Below, in pieces: positions 27,463 to 36,313 of a DNA stretch of 64,000 bases. Source of the stretch: Collinsella sp. AF33-16 (lineage in GTDB: Bacteria > Actinomycetota > Coriobacteriia > Coriobacteriales > Coriobacteriaceae). Below the pieces are notes generated by a model, which saw only the letters and a list, made by a program, of their open reading frames with translations, ran no database searches and was not told where the DNA came from. The stretch covers positions 1 through 64,000 of the forward strand of contig NZ_QRQC01000017.1 of NCBI RefSeq assembly GCF_003475325.1, in the 5' to 3' direction. A program made the position numbers and the translations under genes. How positions within the stretch are numbered: the stretch's first letter is position 1; every line of letters begins with the position of its first letter.

Positions 27463-29352
27463 CTAGGCCTTGGCGGCCTCGGCGTCGGCAGGAGCTTCAG
27501 CGGCAGCGGCGCGACCGTACTCGGCCTTGCCCATCTCGGACCACTCGGGCTCCTCGTCGGGCATGGAGCCGGCCTCCTTGCCGAAGAACTCCTTGAGACA
27601 GTTGACGGCAACGATGAGGCCCAGGACCATCAGCAGGACGGCGAAAACGAGCTGCAGGCCCTTGGTGGCGGCGACGGAGACGGCGGCCGTGGTGGCGGTA
27701 GCCGGGATGGTGCCGAAGAAGCCGTAAGCCTGGACAGCGGTCATGCAGCCCATGGCGCTCTGGACCAGCGAGGTGAAGGTGCAGCAGAGCAGGAAGGCGA
27801 CGGGCACGTAGAGCATCCAGCCCTTGCGGCCGGTGCACTTGCAGAACACGGCGAGGGTAATCATGGTCATACCGCCGAGCAGCTGGTTGGAAGCACCAAA
27901 GAGCGGCCAGATGTTGGCATAGCCGCCAAAGGCGAGGGCGAGACCGGGAAGCAGGGTGACGACCGTGGCGAACCAGGGGTTGCCGAGAACCTTCATGTAG
28001 CCGGCCTTGGACTCGATGGCCAGGGCGTCGTTGGTCTGGGCAAAGAACTCGGAGAACGAGGTGCGGGCGATGCGGGCGACGGCGTCGAGCGAGGTCAGGG
28101 CCAGAGCGGAAACGTTCATGGTCATGAAGACGGTAGCGAACGTACCGTCAACACCGAAGGCCTGCATACCGCGGGAGATACCAGCGGCGAAGATCTGGAA
28201 CGGGGTGGAAGCGACGCCGGCGTTGAGGGCGCCGGTACCGGCGGTGTTCATGTCGGAGAACATGATGCCGGCGACGATGATGGCAAGGATGCCGACGAAG
28301 GACTCGACGATCATGGCGCCATAACCGACCTTGACGGCGTCCTGCTCCTTCTCGACCTGCTTGGAGGAGGTACCAGAAGAAACGAGGCTGTGGAAGCCGG
28401 AGAGGGCACCGCAGGCAACGGAAACAAACAGGACCGGGAACATCATGCCAGAAGCGCTGGAGAAGCCGGTAAAGGCCGGAGCGGTGATGGTGGCCTGGCC
28501 GTTAACACCCAGGACGACGATACCGAGGACAGCGCAAACGATCATGACGATCATCATGATGGAAGTGAGGTAGTCACGCGGGGTCTTGAGCATCTGGATG
28601 GGCATAGCGCCAGCGAAGACCAGGTAGACCATGACGACGGCGAACCACTGGAACTTATCCAGGTAGACCGGGAACTGCATACCGACGGCAAACATGAGAA
28701 CCATGAGGACCACGCCGGTGACGAACTCGGTAGCACCGGTGAGGTTGAACTTCTTCTGGGCCCAACCAAAGGCGATAGCGACGAAGGTGAACAGGATGGA
28801 GATGGTACCAGCGCAGCCGGCGGCATAGGACTTGGTGAAGTCGATGGCACCGGTAGCAGCACCAGAAGCGTCAACGGCCGGGGTGAACATGAACGTCTTG
28901 CAGACCATGTCGGTGAAGGCGGCGATGACGATGATGCAGAACAGCCAGCAGAACAGCAGGAACAGGCGACGGCCGGTCTTGCCGATGTACTTCTCGATGA
29001 GCTGAGCCAGGGACTTGCCGTTGTTCTTCATCGAAGCATACAGAGCACCAAAGTCGTGGACGGCGCCAAAGAAGATGCCGCCGACGAGGACCCAGAGCAC
29101 GACGGGCAGCCAGCCAAAGGCCATGGCGACGATCGTACCCGTGACAGGGCCAGCACCGCAGATCGAGCTGAACTGGTGCGAGAACGCGGTAAAGGCGGAG
29201 ACGGGTGAGAAGCTCTTGCCGTCCTTCATGCGCTTGGCCGGCGTGAGGGCCTCTTTGTCAACGCCCCACTTGTTGGCCAGCCAGCGGCCGTAGCCCAGAT
29301 AGCCGCAGGCGAGCACCGCCGCGGCCACAACCATGAGCAAAACTCCGTTCAT
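27463..29352 (-). CDS. cstA: Carbon starvation protein CstA family transporter
   Basis: 629 residues with about 16 hydrophobic segments. CstA proteins take up peptides and, in relatives, pyruvate. The conserved core FTAFSHQFSSICGAGPVTG is near the N-terminus, and PLFGASNQLLGGM is near residue 470. The cytosolic tail is Ala/Glu-rich. Ribosome binding site GAGGAGG precedes ATG at 29352. Its 235-nt leader holds a small Ile/Val-rich ORF, competing stems and a terminator, suggesting attenuation control. Confidence 0.95.
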   Translation of the reverse strand: MNGVLLMVVAAAVLACGYLGYGRWLANKWGVDKEALTPAKRMKDGKSFSPVSAFTAFSHQFSSICGAGPVTGTIVAMAFGWLPVVLWVLVGGIFFGAVHDFGALYASMKNNGKSLAQLIEKYIGKTGRRLFLLFCWLFCIIVIAAFTDMVCKTFMFTPAVDASGAATGAIDFTKSYAAGCAGTISILFTFVAIAFGWAQKKFNLTGATEFVTGVVLMVLMFAVGMQFPVYLDKFQWFAVVMVYLVFAGAMPIQMLKTPRDYLTSIMMIVMIVCAVLGIVVLGVNGQATITAPAFTGFSSASGMMFPVLFVSVACGALSGFHSLVSSGTSSKQVEKEQDAVKVGYGAMIVESFVGILAIIVAGIMFSDMNTAGTGALNAGVASTPFQIFAAGISRGMQAFGVDGTFATVFMTMNVSALALTSLDAVARIARTSFSEFFAQTNDALAIESKAGYMKVLGNPWFATVVTLLPGLALAFGGYANIWPLFGASNQLLGGMTMITLAVFCKCTGRKGWMLYVPVAFLLCCTFTSLVQSAMGCMTAVQAYGFFGTIPATATTAAVSVAATKGLQLVFAVLLMVLGLIVAVNCLKEFFGKEAGSMPDEEPEWSEMGKAEYGRAAAAEAPADAEAAKA

Positions 29353-29392
29353 TACATTTCCTCCTCTAAAAAGAACTTCCTAGACATAAAAA

Positions 29393-29426
29393 ATGAGGGC
29401 CGTCGGTTGCGCTCGACGGCCCTCAT
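29393..29426 (-). terminator. Leader terminator upstream of cstA
   Basis: 13-bp stem ATGAGGGCCGTCG / CGACGGCCCTCAT with an 8-nt loop, followed on the minus strand by six Ts and ending about 40 bases before the cstA start codon. A perfect intrinsic terminator inside a 5' leader implies conditional read-through. Confidence 0.75.
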
Positions 29427-29435
29427 CTTCATCAG

Positions 29436-29514
29436 CCGCCCGTTATCGTACGGGCTAGCTGTATGTGCTAACCCGCATCAGATAATTACTACGCTGATAA
29501 TGTTTAGCTGATGC
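29436..29514 (-). promoter_or_regulatory. Competing leader stems upstream of cstA
   Basis: On the minus strand CGCATCAG pairs with CTGATGCG (about 29507-29514 with 29472-29479), CGGGTTAGC pairs with GCTAGCCCG (about 29466-29474 with 29451-29459), and GCCCGT pairs with ACGGGC (29448-29456 region with 29438-29443). The last two share bases, so they exclude one another, as in attenuators. The leader peptide stop codon falls in the first stem. Confidence 0.5.
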
Positions 29515-29522
29515 GTGAACAT
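29478..29522 (-). CDS. Candidate Ile/Val-rich leader peptide of cstA
   Basis: 14 codons, MFTHQLNIISVVII then TGA. AGAGGA lies ten bases before the ATG at 29522; an in-frame ATG at 29546 would add eight residues but has no ribosome binding site. Six of the last eight residues are Ile or Val, as in leader peptides of branched-chain amino-acid operons, and the ORF ends inside a stem that precedes competing stems and a terminator. Coding is inferred from architecture only. Confidence 0.5.
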   Translation of the reverse strand: MFTHQLNIISVVII

Positions 29523-29593
29523 GTCTAAGAAATCCTCTTCAATCATGATGCGAACGATCCGTGCGTGTTCACATCCCCCAGTGGATGAAAAGC

Positions 29594-29622
29594 AGTATGA
29601 AACTTTAGTTACCTAAAGTCAA
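29594..29622 (-). promoter_or_regulatory. cstA promoter with overlapping palindrome
   Basis: On the minus strand TTGACT (29617-29622), a 17-base spacer and CATACT (29594-29599). The spacer contains a perfect inverted repeat, ACTTTAG (29602-29608) with CTAAAGT (29613-29619), a likely repressor site. The start would be near 29587. Upstream, 29640-29882 shows no gene, only a small TGCGGAGC-AAA-GCTCCGCA hairpin at 29755-29773. Confidence 0.7.
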
Positions 29623-29882
29623 CGCAAATTTGTAATGAATTTTCAACTTTTTTTGAAATTCTCGGTATAAAACGCCACTGACCTCGGACTTTACCCAACA
29701 AAAGTTTTTGCATGAGAGATGCCCCTCGGGAGCCTCGGGAGCTCCCATCCCAAATGCGGAGCAAAGCTCCGCACACCATCTTTTTCTTTCAGCTAAAGCA
29801 CGCCGGAAATTCGACGCAGCTGGCTAACCTTGCCGGACGTTGTCGACGCCAAACCAGCTCAGAAGCTATATCGATACAGAAA

Positions 29883-30017
29883 GGTCCCCGGACGGAGGGG
29901 CCGGATATAAGGTTTATCGCGAGTTCCGCACGCAAAGAAGGCCACTTAATGTGGCCTTCGTCTTGCGCAGGACTGTAGAGCAGGAAACCTTATATCCGGC
30001 CCCTCCGTCCGGGGACC
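29883..30017. repeat. Structured repeat, copy C (33-bp arms around a 69-nt core)
   Basis: Arms 29883-29915 and 29985-30017 pair perfectly (left begins GGTCCCCGGACGGAGGGG). The core 29916-29984 is nearly identical to copy A. It ends 12 bases after the stop codon of the tsaB-rimI-tsaD fusion on the minus strand, the same position and orientation as copies A and B. Confidence 0.87.
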
Positions 30018-30029
30018 GCGCCGTACCAG

Positions 30030-32414
30030 CTACAGCGTCATGTTTGGATCGGCGTCGACGTCGAACGGCGAGATTTCACCTCGGTCGAATTTACGGCGGG
30101 CGACCTCCGCGATCATGGCAGCGTTATCGGTGCACGCCGAAAGCGGCGGTACCGTCACGCGGATCCCCTGACGCCCAAGCTTCTTGATCATCATCTCGCG
30201 CAGATGCGGATTAGCCGAGACGCCGCCGCCGATGCAGTATTCCTTGCATCCGGTGGCATGCAGGGCGTTTTTGGCCTTCTTGTACTGAACGTCAAAGACG
30301 GCTGCCTCAAACGAAGCCGCCAGATCGGGCAGGTGAATCGTGCGCCCGGCCTTGGTCTCCTGCTCGATGTAGAGCGTCACGGCCGTTTTAAGACCCGAAA
30401 GCGAGAAACGATAGTCTCCCCTGCTGTTAAGCGCGCGAGGAAAATCGATCGCCTTGGGGTTGCCCGTCTCGGCCAGCTTGGAGATGATGGGGCCACCGGG
30501 ATAGCCCAGACCCAACGCCTTGGCTACCTTGTCGAAGGCCTCGCCCACAGCATCGTCGAGTGTCTCACCAAGTACCTCGTAGTCGCCCCATGCCTTCACG
30601 TGCACGAGCATGGTATGACCGCCCGAGACGAGCGTGAAGATAAACGGCGGCCTGAGATCGGGCTGCGCCAGCAGATTGGCGAACAGATGGCCCTCCAGAT
30701 GGTTGACGCACACGAGCGGTTTACCGGCGGCATAGGCAAAGCCCTTGGCGAAGGCGACGCCCACTACCAGAGCACCCACCAGGCCCGGACCCTGTGTCAC
30801 GCCAACAGCGGCGAGTTCGCTCGGCGCGATGGCTCCACCCTCAAGACCAAGCGATGCTGCGGCATCCTCGAGCGCCGCATCCACGACACTCACAATCACC
30901 TCAACGTGTTTGCGCGAGGCGATCTCGGGCACCACGCCGCCAAAGCGGGCATGAAAATCAATCTGTGTCGACACCTGGTTGGCCAGCATATTGCCATCCG
31001 CATCGATAATCGCCACGGCCGTCTCGTCGCAGGAACTCTCGATAGCGAGCACTAGGCGGCGGCGCTCAATTTCGGCACGCTCCCCCTCGGAGCGCCCAGG
31101 CGCAGGCAGCGGCCATACGCGCTGCTCTGCCGCCGTCGGCTCGGGCGAAGCATTGTCGACCGGAAGCACCAGGGGCAGCGGAGCCGTCATGACGATGGCG
31201 TCCTTGCCGGCACCATAGTAGCCGCGGCGACGGCCAGCCTCGGTAAAGCCCAGAGCGTTATAAAGCGCGATCGCTCCCTCGTTACCGTCCTCGACCTCGA
31301 GCGAAGCCGTGGTGCAGCCGAGCATCTGGGCATCATAGCTCACGTGCGACAGCAGCTTGCGGGCAATGCCCTCACGGCGATGTGCCGGGTCGACGGCGAC
31401 ATCCAGAATCTGCACATCACCGTCCACGACCATACCGCCGGCAAGGCCCAGCAGCTTGCCGTCGTCGTGTGCCACCCACCAACTACGCGGCGCAGCGACG
31501 TCCTCGCCCAGTTCGGACAGGAACATGCCCGGCGTCCATGTCTCGTGTCCGGCACCTTCAAAGCAGGCAGCCTCCAGCGCGCTCGCGCCCTCGGCATCCG
31601 CCGCGCCCATGGGACGGAACTGCAGATGACGACCGGCGAGCTCATCGGCAACACCCGTAATTTCGCTCTGCGCACTCTCGGCAAGACCAAGACGCTTGCG
31701 CTCGTTTTCCTCGGCATCCGAAAGGCGCGTGTAAATCGGCAGGACGCGGGCCGGATCGCCGTCACCCGCAGCGTGCGCGAGCAGCAAGCCCTCGCCCGAA
31801 GGCCACCACAGGTCGCGCTCCACGCAGCGGGCGGCCTCGTCCTCACCCAGCAGCTTGCCATAGCGCACGAGACCGTCACCGGTCAGCTGAACCTGGCCCC
31901 AGTCCGCTGCTTGGCGCCACTCATCGAGCGCCACGGCGGCCTTGACCACGTTTTCGCGCTCAAATTGACGCTCGGGACCCTCATCGACCAGCATATACAG
32001 CGCCGGATATACCTCACCGCGCATAGCATCGGCCAAGATACCAAGCTTGCCGCGCACGCCAGCCTTCCACGCCGTCCAAGCGCAAGCGTCGAGCGTCGAC
32101 ACGCCCAGCAGCGGAACATTGGCACCACGCGCGAGGCCCTTGGCAGTGGAGATGCCGATGCGCACACCCGTAAAGGACCCCGGGCCGCGGCCGACCACAT
32201 AGCAACCAACATCGCTGCGATCCAGACCGGCTTGAGCCAGCACGCCATCAACGGTATTCACGAGCTCAACGTTGGCGTGACGGCGACACATGTGGTCGCC
32301 ACTCACGAGCTTCGTCTCACCCGTCTGCCCATCAATCCAGCTTGCCGCGCAGGCAAGCATGTCGGTCGAGGTATCGAGCGCCACCACCAGCGCGTTGTCG
32401 TTATGCAAGCTCAT
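30030..32414 (-). CDS. tsaB-rimI-tsaD: TsaB-RimI-TsaD fusion protein
   Basis: 794 residues in three parts. TsaB (~1-245): ALDTSTDMLACAA and GRGPGSFTGVRIG. GNAT acetyltransferase of the RimI type (~262-410): ILDVAVDPAHRREGIARKLL. TsaD (~455-790): AIESSCDETAVAI, the metal-binding NHLEGHLFANLL, VSGGHT and GGGVSANPHLR. TsaD and TsaB with TsaE attach threonylcarbamoyl to A37 of ANN-reading tRNAs; RimI acetylates ribosomal protein S18. The start at 32414 overlaps the end of tsaE by 14 bases. Last gene of a six-gene operon. The three-way fusion is uncommon but keeps enzymes that are usually neighbours. Confidence 0.95.
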   Translation of the reverse strand: MSLHNDNALVVALDTSTDMLACAASWIDGQTGETKLVSGDHMCRRHANVELVNTVDGVLAQAGLDRSDVGCYVVGRGPGSFTGVRIGISTAKGLARGANVPLLGVSTLDACAWTAWKAGVRGKLGILADAMRGEVYPALYMLVDEGPERQFERENVVKAAVALDEWRQAADWGQVQLTGDGLVRYGKLLGEDEAARCVERDLWWPSGEGLLLAHAAGDGDPARVLPIYTRLSDAEENERKRLGLAESAQSEITGVADELAGRHLQFRPMGAADAEGASALEAACFEGAGHETWTPGMFLSELGEDVAAPRSWWVAHDDGKLLGLAGGMVVDGDVQILDVAVDPAHRREGIARKLLSHVSYDAQMLGCTTASLEVEDGNEGAIALYNALGFTEAGRRRGYYGAGKDAIVMTAPLPLVLPVDNASPEPTAAEQRVWPLPAPGRSEGERAEIERRRLVLAIESSCDETAVAIIDADGNMLANQVSTQIDFHARFGGVVPEIASRKHVEVIVSVVDAALEDAAASLGLEGGAIAPSELAAVGVTQGPGLVGALVVGVAFAKGFAYAAGKPLVCVNHLEGHLFANLLAQPDLRPPFIFTLVSGGHTMLVHVKAWGDYEVLGETLDDAVGEAFDKVAKALGLGYPGGPIISKLAETGNPKAIDFPRALNSRGDYRFSLSGLKTAVTLYIEQETKAGRTIHLPDLAASFEAAVFDVQYKKAKNALHATGCKEYCIGGGVSANPHLREMMIKKLGRQGIRVTVPPLSACTDNAAMIAEVARRKFDRGEISPFDVDADPNMTL

Positions 32415-32907
32415 CTTGTACAGCCTTATCAATCAAATGGGAAAGCTCCATTGCGCGGTCACCGTGCGCCTCAAGCGTTATCGTTCGCACATCGCTGTCG
32501 CCCTCATCACGCCTGAGCGTCACCGAAAGATACTCATCCGTCAGCTCGTCCTGGAATTGTTCGCCCCATTCCAGCAGGCAAGCACCCTCATAGCCCAGCA
32601 CATCGAAAATGCCCGTATCCTCGAGCTCGTAGGCATGCTCCAGGCGGTATAGATCAAAGTGAAACAGCGGAATACGACCTTGATCGTGAACGGCCATGAG
32701 CGCAAACGTAGGACTCGTAACCATATGCCCATCGCCCAGCCCGCGCGAGACGCCCTTGGTAAAGTGAGTTTTGCCCACTCCCAGGCCACCGGTCAGGATG
32801 AGCACATCTCCGTCCTCAAGGCACGGTGCAATTAGCTCGCCAAAGTACTCCGTATCGGCAGCGCAAGTCGTTTTGTAAGTACCTACCCCCAGGCGCTCCA
32901 GGGACAT
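32401..32907 (-). CDS. tsaE: tRNA threonylcarbamoyladenosine biosynthesis ATPase
   Basis: 168 residues. P-loop LTGGLGVGKTHFTKG (about residues 38-52), SPTFALMAV and FHFDLYRL match TsaE, the ATPase that drives cycles of the TsaBD complex. Overlaps the fusion gene downstream and lies 12 bases after the uracil-DNA glycosylase gene. Confidence 0.95.
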   Translation of the reverse strand: MSLERLGVGTYKTTCAADTEYFGELIAPCLEDGDVLILTGGLGVGKTHFTKGVSRGLGDGHMVTSPTFALMAVHDQGRIPLFHFDLYRLEHAYELEDTGIFDVLGYEGACLLEWGEQFQDELTDEYLSVTLRRDEGDSDVRTITLEAHGDRAMELSHLIDKAVQDELA

Positions 32908-32919
32908 ATATGCTCCTTA

Positions 32920-33540
32920 TTATTCCGAGGCGTCCTCTGGTGCGGGATGTCGCCCCAGATAGTCGCCCAGCATCTTAAAGTCTTCCTCCAGCAGCTCCTG
33001 CCACGCTGGATTGCGTAGCGCTGCTGCCGGATGGAAAGTGGGCATCACCACAAAGTGCCCCATCTGATGGAACCTGCCGCGCAGCTTGGTAATGCCGATC
33101 TCGGTCTTGAGCACAAAGTGCGTTGCGGGGTTGCCGAGCGTCACGATGATATCGGGCCAGATGCTTCGAATCTGCTCGCGCAAAAACGGTGAGCAAGCCA
33201 GCACTTCCTCGGGGCGCGGATTGCGGTTTCCCGGCGGGCGGCACTTAAGCACGTTGGCAATGTAGACGTCTTCGCGTTTGAGCCCCGCCAGCGACAAAAT
33301 GCCGTTGAGGTCCTCGCCTGCCGCCCCCACAAAGGGCTCGCCCTGCAAATCCTCATTACGGCCCGGCGCCTCGCCAATAAACATCACGCGAGCGCGGGGG
33401 TTTCCCACGCCAAACACGATGTTGTGGCGCGACTGGTAAAGCTGGCAAAGGTGACAATCGCCCAGAACGGCCTCGATCTCCTCGAGTGCGACCTCACGCG
33501 GCGCCTGATGGCTATGGCCGGGAATGTGCATGACGCCCAT
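32920..33540 (-). CDS. Family 4 uracil-DNA glycosylase (Fe-S type)
   Basis: 206 residues. Removes uracil from DNA. Motif A GEAPGRNEDLQGEPFVG and motif B TFHPAAALRNP match the type-4 family; the cysteine pair CHLC (Cys29, Cys32) and later Cys residues (LKCRPPGNRNP; LACSPF) fit a 4Fe-4S cluster. Start 33540 is set by GGAG five bases upstream, 8 bases after the alr stop codon. Confidence 0.92.
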   Translation of the reverse strand: MGVMHIPGHSHQAPREVALEEIEAVLGDCHLCQLYQSRHNIVFGVGNPRARVMFIGEAPGRNEDLQGEPFVGAAGEDLNGILSLAGLKREDVYIANVLKCRPPGNRNPRPEEVLACSPFLREQIRSIWPDIIVTLGNPATHFVLKTEIGITKLRGRFHQMGHFVVMPTFHPAAALRNPAWQELLEEDFKMLGDYLGRHPAPEDASE

Positions 33541-33548
33541 AGCGACTC

Positions 33549-34694
33549 CTACACGTAGACCTTGTCGAGACGCATACCAAAGCCGCAAGCGACCTCGTAG
33601 TTAATCGTGCCGCGTAGGCGCGCCATCTCGTCCATGGTAATCTCGGCATCTCCATCGCAGCCGACAATGATCATCTCGTCACCATACTCGGCCTCGGGAA
33701 TCTCATGCGCCGGGTTGGACTGAATGGCGACCATAAACTGATCCATGCAGATATTGCCAACCTGATGCACGCGCTCGCCGCGATACAGCACATCCATACG
33801 ATTGGAAAGCGTACGCGAAAGGCCATCGGCATAACCGATCGGAAGGGTGCAGATCTGAACGCGCGTGCGCGGTACGCGGTAGGTAAAGCCGTAGCCCACG
33901 CCCTCGCCCATCGCAGGATGCGCCACGCGCGTCACACGCGCGTGGACGCTCATGACGGGATCAAGCTGCATCACACGACCACTCAGCTCACATGGCTGCA
34001 GACCATACAAACCGATGCCGGCACGAATCATGTCAAAGTGCATTGAAGAATCGAGCATCGAGGACGGCGTATTGGCACAATGCACGATACCGCATTCAAA
34101 ACCTGCGTCCTTAATGGCCTGAACGGCCTCGGTAAAACGCTGGCACTGCAGCTTGTAGTCCCAACCCGAAGGTTCATCGGCCGTGGCAAAGTGCGTAAAT
34201 ACGCCGTCGCACTGAATACCGCGATGGAAGCTGATGCCGCGGACAAAGTCGAGCACCTGTGTGTAGTGAACGCCGATACGATTCATGCCCGTCTCGATGG
34301 CAAGATGGTACTTGCCCACCTTGCCCGCCGCGACGGCACATTCGCCATACGCAAGAGCAAAGTCAGACGTATAGACCGAGGGCATGATATCAAACTCGAG
34401 CAACGTCGGAATAGCCTCGATAGGCGGCTCGCTTAGGATGAGGACGGGTTTCGTAATCCCGCCCTGTCGGAGCTCAACGCCCTCGTTAACCGTCGCCACG
34501 GCAAACATGTCGGCACCGGCCGAATACATGATCTTGGCGCACTCAACAGCTCCATGACCATAAGCATCGGCCTTGACCACGCAGCACAGGCGCTGACGCG
34601 GATTCAGCAAGTTCTTATAGGCCCTCGTGTTGCGACGGAGCGCCCCGCGGTCGATCTCGACCCAGGACCAGCGCGTCAAATCGGCTTTATTCAT
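33549..34694 (-). CDS. alr: Alanine racemase
   Basis: 381 residues. Pyridoxal-phosphate enzyme making D-alanine for peptidoglycan. Cofactor lysine in VVKADAYGHG (Lys41). The second catalytic region RVQICTLPIGYADGLSR contains the conserved tyrosine, and NICMDQFM is conserved. The start is two bases from the nnr stop codon, within one operon. Confidence 0.95.
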   Translation of the reverse strand: MNKADLTRWSWVEIDRGALRRNTRAYKNLLNPRQRLCCVVKADAYGHGAVECAKIMYSAGADMFAVATVNEGVELRQGGITKPVLILSEPPIEAIPTLLEFDIMPSVYTSDFALAYGECAVAAGKVGKYHLAIETGMNRIGVHYTQVLDFVRGISFHRGIQCDGVFTHFATADEPSGWDYKLQCQRFTEAVQAIKDAGFECGIVHCANTPSSMLDSSMHFDMIRAGIGLYGLQPCELSGRVMQLDPVMSVHARVTRVAHPAMGEGVGYGFTYRVPRTRVQICTLPIGYADGLSRTLSNRMDVLYRGERVHQVGNICMDQFMVAIQSNPAHEIPEAEYGDEMIIVGCDGDAEITMDEMARLRGTINYEVACGFGMRLDKVYV

Positions 34695-34696
34695 GA

Positions 34697-36313
34697 TTAG
34701 TCATCCGACCCTTCGTCCATGATTCCCAGATCTTCGAGCGCATCCTTTGCCGCCAGCTCCATGGCAGGACCGATCAAGTCGATAAGATCGGTCGCGATGA
34801 CGCTCTTCTCACCATACTCCGTCGCCGCGGCAAAACCGGCGTAGCTGTGAAGTGCGACGGCGTACGAATACAGCAACTCCCAACGATCCATCTCGTCGCG
34901 CATGGTGGCAAGCGTGCCGGCCAAAATACCCGCGAGAACATCACCCGAACCGGCAGTTGCCAGAGAAGCCGGACCCGAGAGCGGCAGCAGCACACGCTCA
35001 ACGCCACAGATAGCCGTCGTCGGCCCCTTGGCAATGACCACCAGATTGTCGGAGCCTGCAGCCCAGACAACCTTCTGCGCGGCCGCAATCGCGGTACCAA
35101 GGTCGTTCACCTCGTCACCGGCAACCAGACGCGAAAGCTCACGATAGTGCGGTGTCATAACCAACGGCTGCTCGCGACGATACATCTCGGGGTTACTATC
35201 AATACCGTCAATGGCAATCTTAGCAAGGCAGTTGAGTGCATCGGCGTCCAAAATTAGCGGTACATCAAGCTCGAGCAAGCCCGAAACCACCTGCATAGCG
35301 CCGGCAGACGTCGTCATACCGGGACCGCACAGCACGCAGCTGTACTTCTTTGCGATCTCGCACACCGTCATGCGCGCAGCGGCGCCAAAGGAGCCGCGGG
35401 AATCAGACGGAATAGCAAAGACCGGAATCGAAGGAAGTGCCATGCGAATGAGATTGGCGCAGGCGTCAGGAGCCGCGACTGCCACGTAACCAGCACCCGC
35501 GCGAGCTGCAGACTTGGCCGCCATAATGGCAGCACCAGGATATTGCGCTGATCCGGCGACAATAAGCACGGAGCCACGGGAATACTTATCGATATTCGAT
35601 GGTAGCGGAGCAAAGTAATCAACTAAGTCACCGGGCTCGACAATCTCGGCGGCGTGGTCGACATCATCGATGACCTCGTCAAGACGGTCGTAAAGATTGC
35701 CGCAGATCAAATCGCCGGCATACTCAGGACCATCAGCGCTATACAGACCAATCTTGGGCGCAATCATCGTCACCGTGCGCTCGGCACGAATGCAGTCGTC
35801 ATCAACAACGCCCGTCTCGGCATTCAGGCCCGAGGGGACATCAATGGATACGACACAATCGGCGCATTCATTGACCGTAGGAATCCAAATGGAGAACGGC
35901 GCACGCAGATTCCCGTGGAAACCGGTACCAAAAATGGCATCGACAACAACATCGGCCTTATCGATCAAAACCTCGAGTTCATCACGCGAGGGGCCGACGC
36001 AAACGTGCACATCGCGGCCGGCAGTACGACGAGCAACGTGACGTGCCAGAGCAGCAGGAATCTCATCCGGTTCAACCGGAGAAACGATATCCACGTCCAC
36101 ACCCTTATGGCTCAGGATATCGGCGGCAACCCAACCGTCGCCGCCATTATTACCAAAACCGACCAAAACGAGAACCCGATCGGGATTGAGCTTCAAGACC
36201 TCGTTAGCGGCAAACTCACCCGCTAGCTCCATAAGCTCGGCCTTCGAAGTTCCTTCGCGTTCGATGATATCCTCGAGACGAACGACTTCTTCGGTACTCA
36301 AAACCGGTTTCAT
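34697..36313 (-). CDS. nnr: Bifunctional NAD(P)H-hydrate epimerase / ADP-dependent dehydratase
   Basis: 538 residues. The N-terminal YjeF_N epimerase (1-~215) has LVGFGNNGGDGWVAA and VDAIFGTGFHG. The C-terminal carbohydrate-kinase-like dehydratase (~235-525) has GSVLIVAGSAQYPGAA, LDADALNCL, TPHYRELSRL and ATAGSGDVLAG. It repairs hydrated NADH and NADPH. Directly adjacent to acpS (no gap) and alr. Confidence 0.95.
   Translation of the reverse strand: MKPVLSTEEVVRLEDIIEREGTSKAELMELAGEFAANEVLKLNPDRVLVLVGFGNNGGDGWVAADILSHKGVDVDIVSPVEPDEIPAALARHVARRTAGRDVHVCVGPSRDELEVLIDKADVVVDAIFGTGFHGNLRAPFSIWIPTVNECADCVVSIDVPSGLNAETGVVDDDCIRAERTVTMIAPKIGLYSADGPEYAGDLICGNLYDRLDEVIDDVDHAAEIVEPGDLVDYFAPLPSNIDKYSRGSVLIVAGSAQYPGAAIMAAKSAARAGAGYVAVAAPDACANLIRMALPSIPVFAIPSDSRGSFGAAARMTVCEIAKKYSCVLCGPGMTTSAGAMQVVSGLLELDVPLILDADALNCLAKIAIDGIDSNPEMYRREQPLVMTPHYRELSRLVAGDEVNDLGTAIAAAQKVVWAAGSDNLVVIAKGPTTAICGVERVLLPLSGPASLATAGSGDVLAGILAGTLATMRDEMDRWELLYSYAVALHSYAGFAAATEYGEKSVIATDLIDLIGPAMELAAKDALEDLGIMDEGSDD

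Noticed and set aside
26599..29208. 869-codon plus-strand open frame
   Set aside because: Antisense to cstA and the JetD-like gene; composition is low-complexity Gly/Asp/Glu from codon structure of the real genes, and it has no start signal.
29353..29600. T-box leader upstream of cstA
   Set aside because: I do not find the conserved T-box sequence or specifier-loop layout; an attenuator with leader peptide fits better.
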